Assembly (NCBI GenBank): GCA_963965975.1
Contig: OZ014416.1
Span: 1,674,001 to 1,738,000, forward strand
DNA length: 64,000 nucleotides
Origin: Xestospongia bergquistia
Lineage: Eukaryota > Porifera > Demospongiae > Haplosclerida > Petrosiidae
Direction: 5' to 3'
The notes under the pieces: model-generated
Database searches by the model: none
What the model was told of the DNA's origin: nothing
Seen by the model: only the letters and a program-made list of their open reading frames with translations
Position numbers and translations under genes: made by a program
Shown: positions 42,887 to 56,965 of the stretch, one piece after another
Numbering within the stretch: position 1 is the stretch's first letter
Layout: the number at the start of each line of letters is the position of its first letter

Positions 42887-45192
42887 TCTGCATCACCTAT
42901 ACATACATATAGTATGTCTGTGATATGTTCAGAACATGTGTTATATATACTTGTCATGTTGTTCACTATTAGTGATAAGGATATTATACTCTGTTGGTTC
43001 CATATATGGACATTGACAAGGATTGTAATAAAAATTACTTATAGCTAACGGTTATCTAATTAGTTTCATATGTTGCGAAGTAATTCTGATAATATTTAAA
43101 AAGTACTAAAAGTTATTGTTATTTTAGCTTTTGGTATCTATTTTCGCATTTGTTTATAATCCTTATCACTTTCTTTTAATCTCAATTGTTTTGCTAACAA
43201 AATGTAAACAATTATTGTTACTATATAACCTATACTTGTCACTTTAAGCTCTAATTTTATCATAACACATCAATGTATTTACAGTGAGAAACTATTTGAT
43301 ATAGTCACATCCTGTTATCATTAGGAATTGTTCCTAGTATTGGGAGTTCCTGTAATGATATCACTTAAAAGGGTTGATATCACCAAGTGAAAATTTGATT
43401 GGTTAAGTCTTGTGTAAATTCTTGGTAAACTATACCCTTTGATGTTTTATATTTTAATTAGTTGCATGTAATATACTTGTAATGGTTTGTTATAGATATG
43501 TCACTGGTCTTGTTTGGTATGGGCATTGAATATGTTGGTATTGTTTAGTAATCAGTTTTTGTTAAGAAGGAAGGAAGTATTCTGCTGTATATTTTAGTTT
43601 AAAATACTAGTAACTAAATCACTGTAGATTTATTCTAGGAATTTGTTATCAGTTCCTGCCCTTTGTGATCCTGCAGTCACCTTGGTGTAAGACATGTGTG
43701 TGTACATGACATTTATTAGAGCCTTCATAATATGGAGGGAAGAGGTTAAATGGAAGCTATATGGCTGCCATATGTTGTTAACCTGAGTGACCTGTTACCA
43801 GCTGGACTGTTGATTGGTGAAAACCTTTGAATAGGGAGGGTCATCTGATTACCACTTCTTTATCATGGAGCAATTAACATTCCATATGTCTAGCCTTGAG
43901 AACAAACATGGCATGAGTTTATATAAGTTGTGGGTTCATACTACATGGACATGGACATCACATGTTAAAAAGGCTAGTTGAGTGTTAATACTATATACCT
44001 AATATGGAAAGGGTTTATGCAGATATTGCATAAGGACTATATACAGAGATATAAGGATGTTTGTTTTAAACTGCTGAATATGAGTAGTGACACATGATAT
44101 ATATCACTAACTGGACATACGTTCATATAATATATATACACCATCTTGACATGTCACATAGAGTCCAATATCAGTTGTGCTATCAATGAGATAACCATAT
44201 TAGTATATATCATATTTAATAAAGGTTTGATGCAAGTATTTTGATAGACGGAGCAGTGTTCCAGCAATGTCTATCATGTTGTGTATCAAATCTTGTTACT
44301 TAGCAACCTTTATATTCTTTTGACTGAACACTGTTCCAATAGCAACAATATCACAGTGATATTAAGAACAACTGACCAATCAGATTCTATTAATCCAGTG
44401 ACATTTTAATCACAACATTGTAATTGAATCTGTTACTATGAATTTATTAAGTCTATCCTAGCTCCTGCTACATTAAGATAGTGAGATATAAAATGAATAT
44501 TCTGTACAACACACACACCATCCAGTAAGCTTAATATACTCTCTGTTGACATTAAATTATAAATTATGATCATAGGACTGGATCTATTAATTATACCTAA
44601 ATAGCTTAATGCAAAGTGTCAGTTCTATAATATAAGGATAATCCACATCCTTATTAATCCATTACAAACTTGTAGTAGGTTACATTTCTCATGAACTCAT
44701 AACCAAAGTGCTTGTATTGGAGTTACTTGCGTCTAAGAAAGAGTAACTATTAGTGTAGTACAATTCTAGATGTTACATGTACATGTTCTCTGCATGTAAT
44801 GAGCATTAAGCAGTCTTTTTTGTGGTTAATATTATTGTGTAACAATGTATAACCATAGACCTCATCACCTTGGAATGTTAAACTAGGTGTTTTACTATTA
44901 GTTAGCTGGACACTATTGATTAGCTGCGCTGAGTATATAGCAGCAATTTTTCTTAGAAGGGCCCTGCGTTGTTATGTACTCATTGACTATCTATACTTAA
45001 TTTATGACCTCATTTTACATGGTTAGATTGTACATCCACTCTACTCTTTGATGATTCTCTCTATCTAGTGACTTGAAAGGCTTTAATCTTGAATCAGATC
45101 ATAACCACATTACAAATAGGAGTGAACTCCATGACCCAAGGGCCATGCACCCTTTCTATGCATTCTGGGTAGATTGAAACCAGGAAAAAGCT

Positions 45193-45365
45193 AGGAAATG
45201 GCTTGTCGCAGTTATGGACTGTATTGTACTATAAAATATTGTATTTTATTATGAGTTTATTAGGGAAATGACTTGTCACACTCATGAGCTGTAATATATT
45301 GTATTGCAATATGAATTTATTAGGGAAATAGTTATTTAATTCATGGACTGTATTGCACTATGATG
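45193..45365. repeat. Imperfect tandem repeat of about 70 bp, three copies
   Basis: Each unit has ggaaat, a tgtcr..tcatg.gctgta-like core, and an end like gaatttatta. Confidence 0.6.
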
Positions 45366-47159
45366 ATCATTGACCTAATATCATCCTAGAAAATGAAAGA
45401 TGACAAAACGTCTGCAACATATTAGATTTTCTATATTAAGGTGTGTTCAGAAAGTGTGTAACTTTATGTATTCGTTGTTTATTCATGTTACAAGCAAAAA
45501 TTACTATGTTGTGGTAATATGATAGAATAATAATATAAATCCATATAATTATAGTAACCGATAATAGTGAGCAGGTGGTAGTAATTTAGTTATCGTGAGA
45601 ATTGTTGTTGCATATGGTTAGCTAGCCAGATTTTATTGAGATACCATAGAGTGCCTTACTGTAAGAGTTGACAGATAATAGTAAATAAATAAAATTCTAA
45701 CAGCTTTCTAGACTATAACAGCATGAAGTCATACTAAGACTGTAGCATTCGTACATTTACAATGTCAGGCTCCTAAGCCTCAATTATTTCTTTACGAAAC
45801 TTGTTGCGTCATTGTTAGACTTTAAACAAAGAGTATTTATAATACATCAAAAAACAAGACAGATAGTTAAGTAGATAACAGAAATTAATAGTTGCATTTT
45901 TAGATAATGTGGATTATTTTATAGTGCATATGTCTGGTATATCTAGTATGTAAGAGCTCATGTCCTCACCGCTAAGGAGGAATGACTATGTGCTAAAAAG
46001 AAAACCCAGTTGTGATGCTAACTAAACACTTCATATAGTATTGTAACATTAATAGTATTATGGCTAAGTGAATTCTAAATAAAAATAGCAGCTGTATTAT
46101 TAGCTATTAAAAATGTGAAGACTGTATTAATATGAAATGATCTCAATAGTTTAGATAGTACACCAACATTCAAATACTTTTAACCAAAATTTATTAAATT
46201 TACTATCTTAAACTATTAGTATTTGTCTGTTGAACTCTTTAACTTAGTAAAATTTTATTCTGGTTATTATAGGGATTCTGTAATAACGATAGTACTTTGC
46301 ACATCTCTTGAACTTTACAAGTAAACATACTTAGAAGTTAAAACCTTATGACTTCTGATGTAGCCACATCTTTTAATCCATTTCAATTATAGTCTATTTT
46401 AGGACATAATAAAACTGTCCTAATTGAATAGGTATCCTTATTTCAGAGGATATAATTTGTGTGTATATCTTTTATAAAAGAACTACAACTAGCCACCTTT
46501 GATACGAAATGTCCCTATTTTAGGACCATCCACACTAACTGGCTTCATTATATTGCTTAATAAGGCTTTCAAATTTACATATATACCATACTTCTCGAAT
46601 AGAGGCCCAGGCTTCTATTTGAGGAAATATGAAATGTAGAACATGTGCAATAGAAATAAGAACTGTACACTGATAACATAATGCATGCGTGTCAAAAATT
46701 GACAATGAACATAGCTAAACTTTTGAATTGAAAGAGAACTTTTCTTAAGATTTTGACCTATTTTTTAACTTAATAGGATAGCCTATAGCTTTCTGAGGCC
46801 ATCTATACCAAGTTTGAGAGTCTGTAAAGACCAGGGACATCTTATTTGTCAATATAATAACATGTATATTTCAAACACAATGCAGTTTATTCACTTTAGT
46901 ATTGTTAATACAATCTTGACTGAAAATTTATAAATGTGGTTTGGCTCCTTAGTCTAGAATGTCGCCAAAATCCATTTGGTCGGTATTCACTGAAGGTTTC
47001 TAAATGTTTGCTAATAGGAGATAATAACTCTCACCCACTGATCTATTGAAACAGGAGGAAAAGCCTTTATTGTAACTATAGTAACACATAGCAACTAGAT
47101 GTGACCAATAGAGCCTTTGACAGAATGAGAATAGTTGCTTTGTGAGGCAGTCATTCCAC

Positions 47160-47365
47160 TTTTAATGTTTTGTTTAGAACCTTACTAGGACAGTTACCAT
47201 TACTTCTCCTCTAGACTAGTGAACATCAATACTTACCACAGTGATCTAAGATAGCTATTATGACTTCTTCTCTAGACTAATGAACATCAGTACTTACCAA
47301 AGTGACCTGGGTGCCTCTGAACTAGTGAACATCAATGCTTACCATGATAACCTAGGTACCCTTAG
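47160..47365 (-). repeat. Minisatellite of about 65 bp, three degenerate copies, inverted relative to 56500-56965
   Basis: Contains ctagactagtgaacatcaa and tacttaccacagtgatct. Its reverse complement gives the unit gatgttcactagtctagag and ctaggtcactgtggtaagta seen in many copies at 56500-56965. Confidence 0.8.
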
Positions 47366-48181
47366 ACTAACATATCCTATGATAGTGACATCATCAGCCA
47401 ACCATTTGAACACCTCAATATTATAAACTATAACCAATGTTTTCCAGTTGTTTACTATAGTCTACCAATAGATGTACTGATATGTCAGATTGGTCTATAG
47501 TGGTATGCCAGTTACAGACATTCAAAACACAGGAAGCCAGATCAATATCCACATCAAACTGTGCCCTTGAAGGATTCCATTCCAGTGGTCTACCTATTGT
47601 ACTACTCTCACTAATAATACTCACACCACTTTAAAGTCAGCTGAGAGGAATACATAAAAATGACCAGCTTGATTGCTGATTATCCTCTCACTGATTCACT
47701 ATAGATGAGACACCTTTTTGCACCTAATGAGCGTATACTTCAGTGACATCAGAATGGTTTTATGAGCACAGAAAGTTAAATGTTATTAAATTATAAATAA
47801 TTAGACGACACATATGAGTGTTGATGTTTGTTGACCACAGACAGGGTTTTATTAAATTAATGATAGATTGTTTCAGGACAAGTTTTATATATTTTGCAGA
47901 ATTCTTACAAACTTAAGAGATTGACATAACAACGATGTACACAATATTAACAACAGAAAGAAAAAAAATACAATTTCGGATTACCAGTGATATGACTGAA
48001 TAGTTGGTATATTATATTTTTTGTACAGAAGTGAGATAAGTAAAGGAATGGCAAAGAAGTTCCCTTGCAAAATTTTAAAAAAATATTGTAGGAGTTTTTG
48101 GAAACATTTTAGAAAACACAATAGAAAACAAATTTATTCGCAATATTATAAACAATAACAAAAAACCTACTAATTTGCCTA

Positions 48182-49327
48182 CTAGGCTGACAATAATTTT
48201 GATATGTTGACATCAAAGTCACTAGAATTTTGAGCAAACAAGTCTGCAAAGTCAGACGGTAGCTCTGGAAAATCAAACACTGATGTGTCCATGTCGAATG
48301 GAGAGAATAAATTATTCGACTGTGAGAAATTTGCTGTGCTATTCAGCGAAGATGCAACAACAGTAGAGGATGGAGGTAAAGGAGAAACTGAGGAAGATGT
48401 ACTATTGAGTGTGAGTTCTATACTTGAAGGATCGTATGGTATGATTGGATCAAGGAGATCATCGAAGTCTAATCTGGGAAGGACATCTCCATTGTGGGAA
48501 ATTGGTGAGGAGTCTGACGAGGGAGGTGAAGGAGGAAATATATCAGCTATGAGTGATGCACTTTCAGATGGTAAGTTTGAAGAGAATGAAGCCGCATTAG
48601 TTTGATTGCTGTAACAAGGCTTTTTGGCTATGTTGTTGAGTAGAGGGAGATCAGAAGGACGTTTTTCTCCTGTCATGGATAACTGTGGTGATGCATGAAT
48701 ACTAGTGGTGCTCTGTAGGTGAGCTGAACCATTACCGACTTGAATCGATATCTCTGCAGTCTGCTTTGGTGAAGATGGTTCCCTTTCTATAATGTGTTCT
48801 CCTGCCTCCATTGAGCATTGGATGGCAATACTTGAGGTTTGGACTGATCGTCGACCACCACATGAGCATCCACCATTTTCTTCAGATCCACTCTCACTCC
48901 CAAATCCAGAACTCATTCCACCTGCAGGTTTGGTTTTCTTTCCTGCTTTCTTCCTTGGTCTATATTTGTAGTCAGGATATTGTTTCATGTGTTGAACTCG
49001 CAGTCTCTCTGATTCCTCTATAAATGGCTGCTTTTCTCTGTCGCTAAGAAGTCGCCATAGCTTGCCCAGTCTTCTACTGATTTCTGCATTGTGCATGTCT
49101 GGATACTCCATGGTCATTTTTCTCCTCTCCAGCTGAGCCCACACCATAAACGCATTCATAGGTCTCTTTATATGCTCTTTCTTGCTGCGTAGTGCTCCAT
49201 TTTGCTGGACAGAAAAACCATCACAATCGACGTAGCTACTCTGATAAGGAGAGCACGGAGAAACGGGATCTGAACACGAAGGAGACAATGCAGGTTGCAA
49301 AATAGTGTATTGCATATCGCTACTCAT
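48182..49327 (-). CDS. Sox HMG-box transcription factor, SoxC-like, intronless, 381 aa
   Basis: One uninterrupted ORF. The HMG box (residues about 51-130) reads [20 protein letters not shown], then [19 protein letters not shown] and [19 protein letters not shown] is the Sox signature; DMHNAEIS and [10 protein letters not shown] fit the SoxC group, while [20 protein letters not shown] leans towards SoxE/F, so the subgroup is tentative. The box binds the DNA minor groove at ACAAAG-type sites and bends DNA. A Gly/Ser-rich segment with a CSCGG patch follows, then Ser/Pro-rich text, and an acidic hydrophobic end ([14 protein letters not shown]...) that looks like a transactivation domain. ATG at 49327 is the first in frame; a TATA-like box lies 128 bp upstream. 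It stands alone in a gene-poor stretch, common for developmental regulators. Confidence 0.93.
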   Translation of the reverse strand: MSSDMQYTILQPALSPSCSDPVSPCSPYQSSYVDCDGFSVQQNGALRSKKEHIKRPMNAFMVWAQLERRKMTMEYPDMHNAEISRRLGKLWRLLSDREKQPFIEESERLRVQHMKQYPDYKYRPRKKAGKKTKPAGGMSSGFGSESGSEENGGCSCGGRRSVQTSSIAIQCSMEAGEHIIEREPSSPKQTAEISIQVGNGSAHLQSTTSIHASPQLSMTGEKRPSDLPLLNNIAKKPCYSNQTNAASFSSNLPSESASLIADIFPPSPPSSDSSPISHNGDVLPRLDFDDLLDPIIPYDPSSIELTLNSTSSSVSPLPPSSTVVASSLNSTANFSQSNNLFSPFDMDTSVFDFPELPSDFADLFAQNSSDFDVNISKLLSA

Positions 49328-49454
49328 GTTGCTGCACGCGAGTGTTTCAAGTCAGCTTTTAGATTTGTACTTTACCACACCTTCAACTTTGAAGTCAGAC
49401 AGTGAGGCGCTTTTGGCTTGAAGAAATGCCACTTTGCAGGTCTAATTCTTCCCT

Positions 49455-49461
49455 CTTTATA
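49455..49461 (-). promoter_or_regulatory. TATA-like box upstream of the Sox gene
   Basis: TATAAAG on the minus strand, in gcattataaagaggg, 128 bp before the ATG; an E-box-like cccacgtggtgc lies about 15 bp further upstream. Confidence 0.45.
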
Positions 49462-49951
49462 ATGCACGCATTGCCCACGTGGTGCACTTGAAAGGATTCC
49501 GCCATAACAATTCTGGGATAGATCGTGTTGAGAGATGTTTGACCACAACAATAGTTTGTTTCCGATATAATTAACTAAGTCAACAACACTTCGATATTAC
49601 AACACCTATTTGAACTCATATCAAGTATTTCTCGCCTCCAGCCTTCTCTAAGGTAATGTTCCACCTGCACCAAACTAACAACTCAACTGTTGCTATGGAG
49701 TAAACTAGAATTGTTTCAAAATTAATGCAGAATAATGACAATATTTATTCATTTTGTTTAGATCTAGGCTATTATATTCTAATACATTAGATATACATAT
49801 GGTAATTACAAAGATCTCAGTTATGTTTGTACACTGCATGCCATTCTTCATATTGTTGAATCAAATTTTCTCCATGCATACTTTTTACAAAAAGTATCTG
49901 TTTCTTGTACATAGCAGTTGAGACATCATATGCTCTGTCATTTTGCAGCCA

Positions 49952-50101
49952 ATGAGCATTATAATTGCTACAATAATCATATTGTTAGTAATAATTGTTA
50001 TAATTATTGGCTGGAATAAAGCAAGGAAAAGACAAGGAACAGTTTATCTTGTTTGTGCAGTCCTTAGCATGGTGAGAGTAACAATATCACATAATAAATA
50101 A
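49952..50101 (+). CDS. Small putative membrane-peptide ORF (49 aa) or lone first exon
   Basis: ATG opens a run of Ile/Val/Leu (MSIIIATIIILLVIIVIIIG), then WNKARKRQG, a basic flank, and VYLVCAVLSM before a GTGAGA donor-like site; read straight through it stops after 49 codons. A TTTTGCAG acceptor-like site lies just before. One transmembrane helix with a basic cytosolic side is plausible. No family recognised and no partner exon found; composition bias of AT-rich DNA could produce it. Confidence 0.25.
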   Translation: MSIIIATIIILLVIIVIIIGWNKARKRQGTVYLVCAVLSMVRVTISHNK

Positions 50102-51754
50102 TGACTCAGACTGTATATGAATATAATATTCAATATTAACGATAAATAAACTGTTTTGATAGCAGGTCTAAGAAGTTCATATTGGGTTCACAAAGGTCTG
50201 TGTTACCAAATAATGTACATGTATATAACCTGTAATATCATCTGGAGAATTTTGGCTAAAGGTTAAAAGTGATAATAGGTGTATGTTAACTACTGTGTGG
50301 TACTTAGCAAATTTGCACCTTAAGGTGGCATAAGAGCACCCACATGTTTAACTTAAAATCTCAATCTAGTGTATATATATACCAGCTACCATAGGTGACA
50401 GCTGTTCAGTGACTCATTCAAATTGCTATGACTGCATCTGTGCAATGTTGCTTGATTTATACCAATATGTTCACACAAGCCAGATAATTATTATTGATTG
50501 AAGAATTGTATTAAAATGTACTTGATTATTAATTAGAGTACTGAAGTAGTACTGTAATTTCAAAGAACCACTCTTTAGGTCATTATACTTGGAATGAGGT
50601 GACTATTGCTATCCATCCCTTCAGCAGTATATTACTACATCAGTATGCAGTTACATATTGACCTTATGTTGTCAGAGCACAGAGGAATGTATGGTAATTG
50701 TGATAATCTGAGATAACAATAACTTTGTAGCTGCCCCACCTTGTAATTAGATGGGAGAACTGGGCCCAGCTGTTCATACATAACAATTATTTACTCTACC
50801 TTTGATTTGTTAGCTTTGATGGCTAGACAAACATCACACCATTAAAACTTAAGGAAAATGTATTGTATAAAATAATACAGATTAAGCACAAAGTATCAGT
50901 AATGTACATTCCTTTGTGTAGTTACATAAGCTGAAGACACATTGACATTTATAGCTATCCTATGTAAGTTTGACTATTTGTGGAGATCTGGCAATAAAGA
51001 GAATTATCTCTTAAAAACTTTAACTATATGTTCTGATGGAGACAGCAAGTTTTTAAATCTTGTTTTACTGAATTGACTTGTTGAAAATTGTATCCACACA
51101 CACGTTGTTTAGTTCTACTCTCATGGCGTCTGGCGTCTTACCAACCCATTACAACAGTTGTCATAGCGATGAATACAGCTCAAGGACATAACGCTTACCT
51201 CTCCCTCATAGAATATACAATACCACAAAACACAAACATGACTCAATGAGTCACTCTCACAAGTTTCTAACTGGGTGTTATTCCACCCACCAGTCAAAAC
51301 TGCCACTACCTCAAGTCCCTCCTTTCCTTTACAAGAGAGGAAATGGGAAGTGGGTAGTTTACTGAATGGATGTATGGAAATGTGTGGGCATGTCATGTAT
51401 TGTATATAAGTACATGTATACATGTCATGTATTGTACATAAGTACATGTATACATGTCATGTATTGTTATGTTTGAATTTCAAACTCTTAAATCAATTAG
51501 CCTCGATTTAAGAGCATGTTACCATAGTAACATGTTTGCAAGCAAGAACTTATAACATGACCTTTGTGTCGGATTACAATATACATCATACAACATCTTT
51601 GAAAATAATTTCCTTGCATTTAAAACCATTTCAATAATACATACATTTAATCTCCTATTGTATAATTAGGTACTTGAAACTATGAAGAAAACATTTCCTA
51701 TAGCCAGAAGAAATAAATGCTATATATCTCAGAATAACAATATGTACTAATTAT

Positions 51755-51970
51755 AATTATTAGTTATAATACTAGTCATATTACTAGTTATAATACTAGT
51801 TATATTCTAGTTATAATACTAGTTATATTACTAGTTATAATACTAGTTGTAATACTAGTTACATTACTAGTTGTAATACTAGTTGTAATACTAGTTGTAA
51901 TACTAGTTATAATATTAGTTGTAATACTAGTTATATTACTAGTTATTATTACTAGTTATATATATAGAAT
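51755..51970. repeat. AT-rich tandem repeat based on actagttataat
   Basis: About 15 imperfect units of 12-15 bp containing actagtta; self-complementary (ACTAGT), so hairpins are possible. Confidence 0.85.
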
Positions 51971-52189
51971 GCAATGATACTCTCTACATTATATAAAATA
52001 TTATATGATACAGTGTACACGAGATATTTTGATATACCTGATAATGATCTTTAATAAATAATGTAATACTAATAATATATGATACAACAGTATTAAGTAT
52101 CAATGATAGTACTTATCTATGATATTGAATCTATTTGCGATACTGATCTATGATATATTGATCTGCCTATATGATACTAGATCTGCATA

Positions 52190-52259
52190 TGATAATCATT
52201 TATCTAAGATAACGATCTATGATAATCATTTATCTAAGATAACGATCTATGATAATGTG
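52190..52259. repeat. Two and a third copies of a 30-bp unit
   Basis: Unit tgataatcatttatctaaga then taacgatcta. Confidence 0.85.
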
Positions 52260-53020
52260 GTAATGATCTATGATCCATATAATACAAAATACAACAAAAA
52301 CAAAACTAACACTAATTAATACATTTTTCTTGCTACTAGGAATATCTGACACAAACAACATAAGTGCACTCAATTAAAAATGCACTCATTAACACCTATA
52401 ATGCTTCCTTTGTAAAAAGATGTACCAAATGTTTGAAGTCTAGACTTGTTATCCATGTTTTGTTACCATAGATACCACCACAGCCTGATTTTAATTTAAT
52501 ACTGTGTCTTATCAACAAATGCTACATGTGTGGTTAAAAGATCAATGCTATGAGTGTTTACAACTACAAAACCATTTTATGGATGATTTCTTTTATGTGG
52601 CCATGTCTGATCTAATAATCTATTAATAATCTATTTGGTTCTCTGTTTAACCATTTGTTTCTCTCTCTTAGTCCTTCACACATTTACACACAATTTTGCT
52701 TACTCTCTCTATCTTTGTGTTCAGTACTTTAACAATCTGATAATACTATAGCCCATAGCTACCAATCTTCATTGGTTATATAACTTTGGTTATCATGAGA
52801 CCTAATGCAATGAATATGGTTATTACAAATCACTGTATCAGCCAGACATGTAATAAATGTACTGTACTATTTGATAATTACCTCAGGGCAAATCATTCCA
52901 CAAACTATAATAATAACATTGTTTTTTTTTAATTGACAACTTTTATGATTAAGTCATCTTTGGTCATTGCAATTTCCAACTCCAAGGAGAATCAATTTAT
53001 ATCTCGTGCAATCTACGAAA

Positions 53021-53092
53021 ATTGTCAATGATGTGACATTATAAATTGTCAATGATGTGACATTATAAATTGTCAATGATGTGACATTATAA
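53021..53092. repeat. Three perfect copies of a 24-bp unit
   Basis: Unit attgtcaatgatgtgacatt then ataa; 72 bp. Confidence 0.95.
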
Positions 53093-56000
53093 ATTGCATG
53101 AAATAACAATAATATTATGACTATGATGACGTTACTAAGTCTACAGAAATAGTCTTCAATCCATAACACAAACTTGACAATGATCAGAAAATATAAACAC
53201 ACACTTTACTACCACGTAAGTACCCTCATTATTAACATCACCAATCATTCTAACAACTACTTTTGACCTTATAATACAACTAACACTTGATGATGTAGTA
53301 CAATCAATCTAGTGTTTAAATTCACCTTAAAAACAAGCAACTGCATTATAATGTACATTGCCACATATAACTGAGACTATATACAACTCTATAGCTTTCA
53401 TCATAGTGTATATTGAGCTGACTAACAGGTTAACAGTGTATGTAGCCACTAACCATACAAAAACTGGTATATAGTGGTTGGTATGCAGCCTATATTGTGA
53501 ATGTTGTTTTAATATAGAAACAAGAACTTTAAACAGAACAAACCAGTTTAATCATTGAGTTCAAAAGTTCATTAAGCATCTAACAAAAGATCACATTATA
53601 TTAACAATATTGTATATCTTAACAAAACAATGACAGGTTTAGTATCGGTATAACCTAATTCAATTAATGTCTAATACTAATAGAATTGATACTACCCAAT
53701 AAACTGCCATATCACATTAGCAAAATACATAAACAGCTCTCAAGGATGTGCAACCTTGTATCTATCGTGTGATACGTTTCTGCTAACTAATGCATCCATT
53801 GTACTTGATATCAAAACATATCATCTAAGTTTAGCCAACAGTGGCAACCTCCTTGACAACATATTGCATTAATCATTAGGTCTTCGTTGAAAACCATGCA
53901 ACAACAGCTTTAGTGTATGGGAAGTCAATACACTTTTATTCCCAGCTGCAAATTCATTTTAGAGTACTTAGTGGCAAGTGATAACAAATACAAGTTAGTC
54001 GTGTGCTTACAAACTTTGAAACTGTGGTTTGGCATCACAGTAAACAATGTCTATTTGATGACACGAAAATATTTGTTATTAGTTGATTTGAAGCATGTTT
54101 GATGAAAATGTGCAAATTGAAGTTAAAAGACTTCATAACCCAATAAATGCTCACTTCTAAAACTGTTAGTGCCAACTACATGTACAAATACATGTACATA
54201 TACAAAAGTAGTCACGATTGCACACCAAAATTGCTGAAAAACACACAACTTGTTATTGTACAAACAAAAATGATATCATTGACTTTATTAATTTCATTTA
54301 ACAGGACACTTCAATAGGTGTTGCTGATAGGTAGGGTAGTTTTGCTTGTATACTTTAATGAGTCTTGTTGTGCCAGCCAAACTTATGCTTAGACTTCAAG
54401 ACCTATGCTCTTTGTCAAAGAAAGTCCAAACACTCGTATCCTGTTAATGAATGTTGTACCTGAGAAAGTCATTGGTGATATACACATGGTTGTTGATGGG
54501 GTTGTCATGACAACACTACTTGTTTATATTTTGTGTTAATATCTATAGGACATTACAGTTTCAACAGGTTCTCAATGTGTTTGTTATTTGTTCTTTATAT
54601 TGCTATGTTTTGAAATAATAATATTAATTGTTGTATAGCAATATTTAGTAAGCAGCTGCTGGTATCATCAATGTAGCAGCACTATACTTTGTGTTGTATT
54701 AAAACCTCTCTAGTATGCACACTTATTTGGAAACTTTGATGTTATAGTTGGCATAGATTGGCATTTACTCACAAGATTTTGAATAATCTAACACGCATGT
54801 AGTGTTCTAAATTCTGTAGATCCTGGTCCTAAATATACATTACTACATTTTGCAGATTAATTTTGATAATGTAAGTCACTTCAATGGCTTTATCCTTAAA
54901 AGACAGTTTATAGATGTCAAAAATTGTTATACTGGAAATGTATACTATTTGGTAACATATTAAATTATATCATAAACAGATTGCTACAGTATAATCTGGC
55001 ACTTTATATATCAATGTTCCTTTAATTGGAAATTCAACAAGAAAGTTTGGATAGTAAAAGGTCAAAGCAAATATGAGTAGATATTAGTTAGGGTGGTTAG
55101 GAGGGTAGTTACCTGGGTTACTTTTGAAGTGTTTGTTTATAATTTGGAGATTGTTATCTATATTATATATTAGTATTGTTAATTGCAAACCACAGTGGGT
55201 GCTTCATCATTGTTTTAACAAGCTTAAAATAACGAATGTAATTAAAACAATAGACAGGATCTCATTAATGTGATCAACTTCACACATATAAGTGCTGGTA
55301 CAACTTCCTGTTACATAATGAAAAACAGTTTGATATGTCATCTTTGATATATCCATGCTAACCGGTCAGTTTGTACATACTCTCTGATAACCCTACCGTG
55401 ATATAATGTTGATAGTGTGTGTATCCGTTAGTCTATCATTATGTTATCAAAAAATGCACCTGATATTGTTTTACACAGCTGCAGGTGGCCTACCAATCAC
55501 ATGCACATTATTCCTGTGTAAAGACAACTACATGAAAGAGATTAGATGATAAAACACTTATACTGTAACAAGTATGTAATCTTCAGTTTACACACCTAAT
55601 GCAAACAATGTAATGACACATTACGCACGCCTCAGCTAGCCAGTCATTAATTTGGAGATCTCGACAATACAAAGAGTTAATACATAATTTGTTAGTATAG
55701 GACAAGAATAAGGTTTTATGTTTTTATTTTAAGTTGCTTTTCTATTGCTGCAGCTTAATAAAAAATGACTTTAAAATAATGATGGAGTTGTTTTAGTGTG
55801 TTTTGACCTACAACTATTTTGATAATAAAACAATTACAGTTTATAGTCTAATTGTTTAAAATAATTGATAAAAAGGTGTCTCTTTAAACTGATCCAAAAG
55901 TATACCAGTAAAGACATTTAATTATTTGCAGTGATTACCTTTAAACCAACTTGAAAACTGTTGGATGAGAACTGATACCTCATTAGATAAAACAATACTA

Positions 56001-56499
56001 TACCTTCTCATATAATTAAATTAATTTCTTTAAAGGGGGTGTGTATGCATATTCTTTCCAAGAATGTAACCAACCCACAATACCACTTGACATTACTATT
56101 ATATAATATATTAGATCTTTATTGTGAGAAAACATCATGTCTGCTATTGTTGCAGTGTCAACTGACACACCTTTTAATCTGCACATAAAAGTCATTAGCA
56201 TTATCTAGCTTTGACAACAAAACCAACTTTGTCAAGCTGTTCTACAATACGCATATTAGTAAGCATTTCCATGGCAACAAACTACCCCCTTGGTAACATG
56301 GTAACCTGTCTACCTGTGGTGAGTTAGACAATAAAGGCAGTGGGTTCTGAAGGGATTAAGGAAATGAGGTTTGGTTCTTCCTCTGTTAGGATGAAGGTGG
56401 TTTAGTCTGCCTGCTAATTTATGCTCTATTCATTATGATACTCTGACCTGTACACCTGTTATTCATATTGTTCTGATGAATACAGTCTGTTATATCACT

Positions 56500-56965
56500 G
56501 GGTCTATTAAGTATTGATGTTCACTAGTCTAGAGCTTACTAATGGTAGCTATTCTAGGTCACTGGGATAAGTACTGATGTTCACTAGTCTAGAGCTTACT
56601 AATGGTAGCTATCCTAGGTCACTGTGGTAAGTACTGATGTTCACTAGTCTAGAGCTTACTAATGGTAACTATCCTAGATCACTGTGGTAAGTATTGATTT
56701 GAGGTTACTAATGGTAGCTATCCTAGGTCACTGTGGAAGTACTGATTTGAGGTTACTAATGGTAACTATCCTAGGTGACTGTGGTAAGTACTGATGTTCA
56801 CTAGTCTAGAGCTTACTAATGGTAGCTATCCTAGGTCACTGTGGAAGTACTGATTTGAGGTTACTAATGGTAACTATCCTAGGTCACTGTGGAAGTACTG
56901 ATTTGAGGTTACTAATGGTAACTATCCTAGGTCACTGTGGAAGTATTGATGTTTACTAATCTAGA
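56500..56965 (+). repeat. Minisatellite of about 45-63 bp units, eight to nine copies
   Basis: Full units read gatgttcactagtctagag, cttactaatggtagctatcc and taggtcactgtggtaagtac; shorter units lack the ttcactagtctagag part. The same family occurs inverted at 47160-47365. Confidence 0.92.

Larger units (their letters stand above)
42633..48181. other. Gene-poor intergenic stretch between the phosphotransferase and Sox genes
   Basis: No exon with recognisable homology on either strand. It holds a (GT)n tract (about 42833-42886), an imperfect repeat of about 70 bp (about 45193-45365, aggaaatg.cttgtc..a pattern, three copies) and a minisatellite (47160-47365). A 67-codon minus ORF at 47421-47624 has fairly protein-like composition but no family I recognise. 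The 3' UTR of the plus-strand gene and that of Sox (convergent) must lie at its two ends. Confidence 0.55.

Noticed and set aside
46560-46640. Motif catacttctcgaatagaggc followed by ccaggcttctatttg, reminiscent of transposon ends
   Set aside because: No second end or target duplication could be found nearby.
47421-47624. 67-codon minus ORF with protein-like composition
   Set aside because: No recognised family, no neighbouring exons, and it directly abuts a minisatellite; kept only as a remark.
51121-51447. 108-codon minus ORF
   Set aside because: No recognisable domain; its start falls in a short repeat (catgtattgtacataagtac) and no splice partners are seen.
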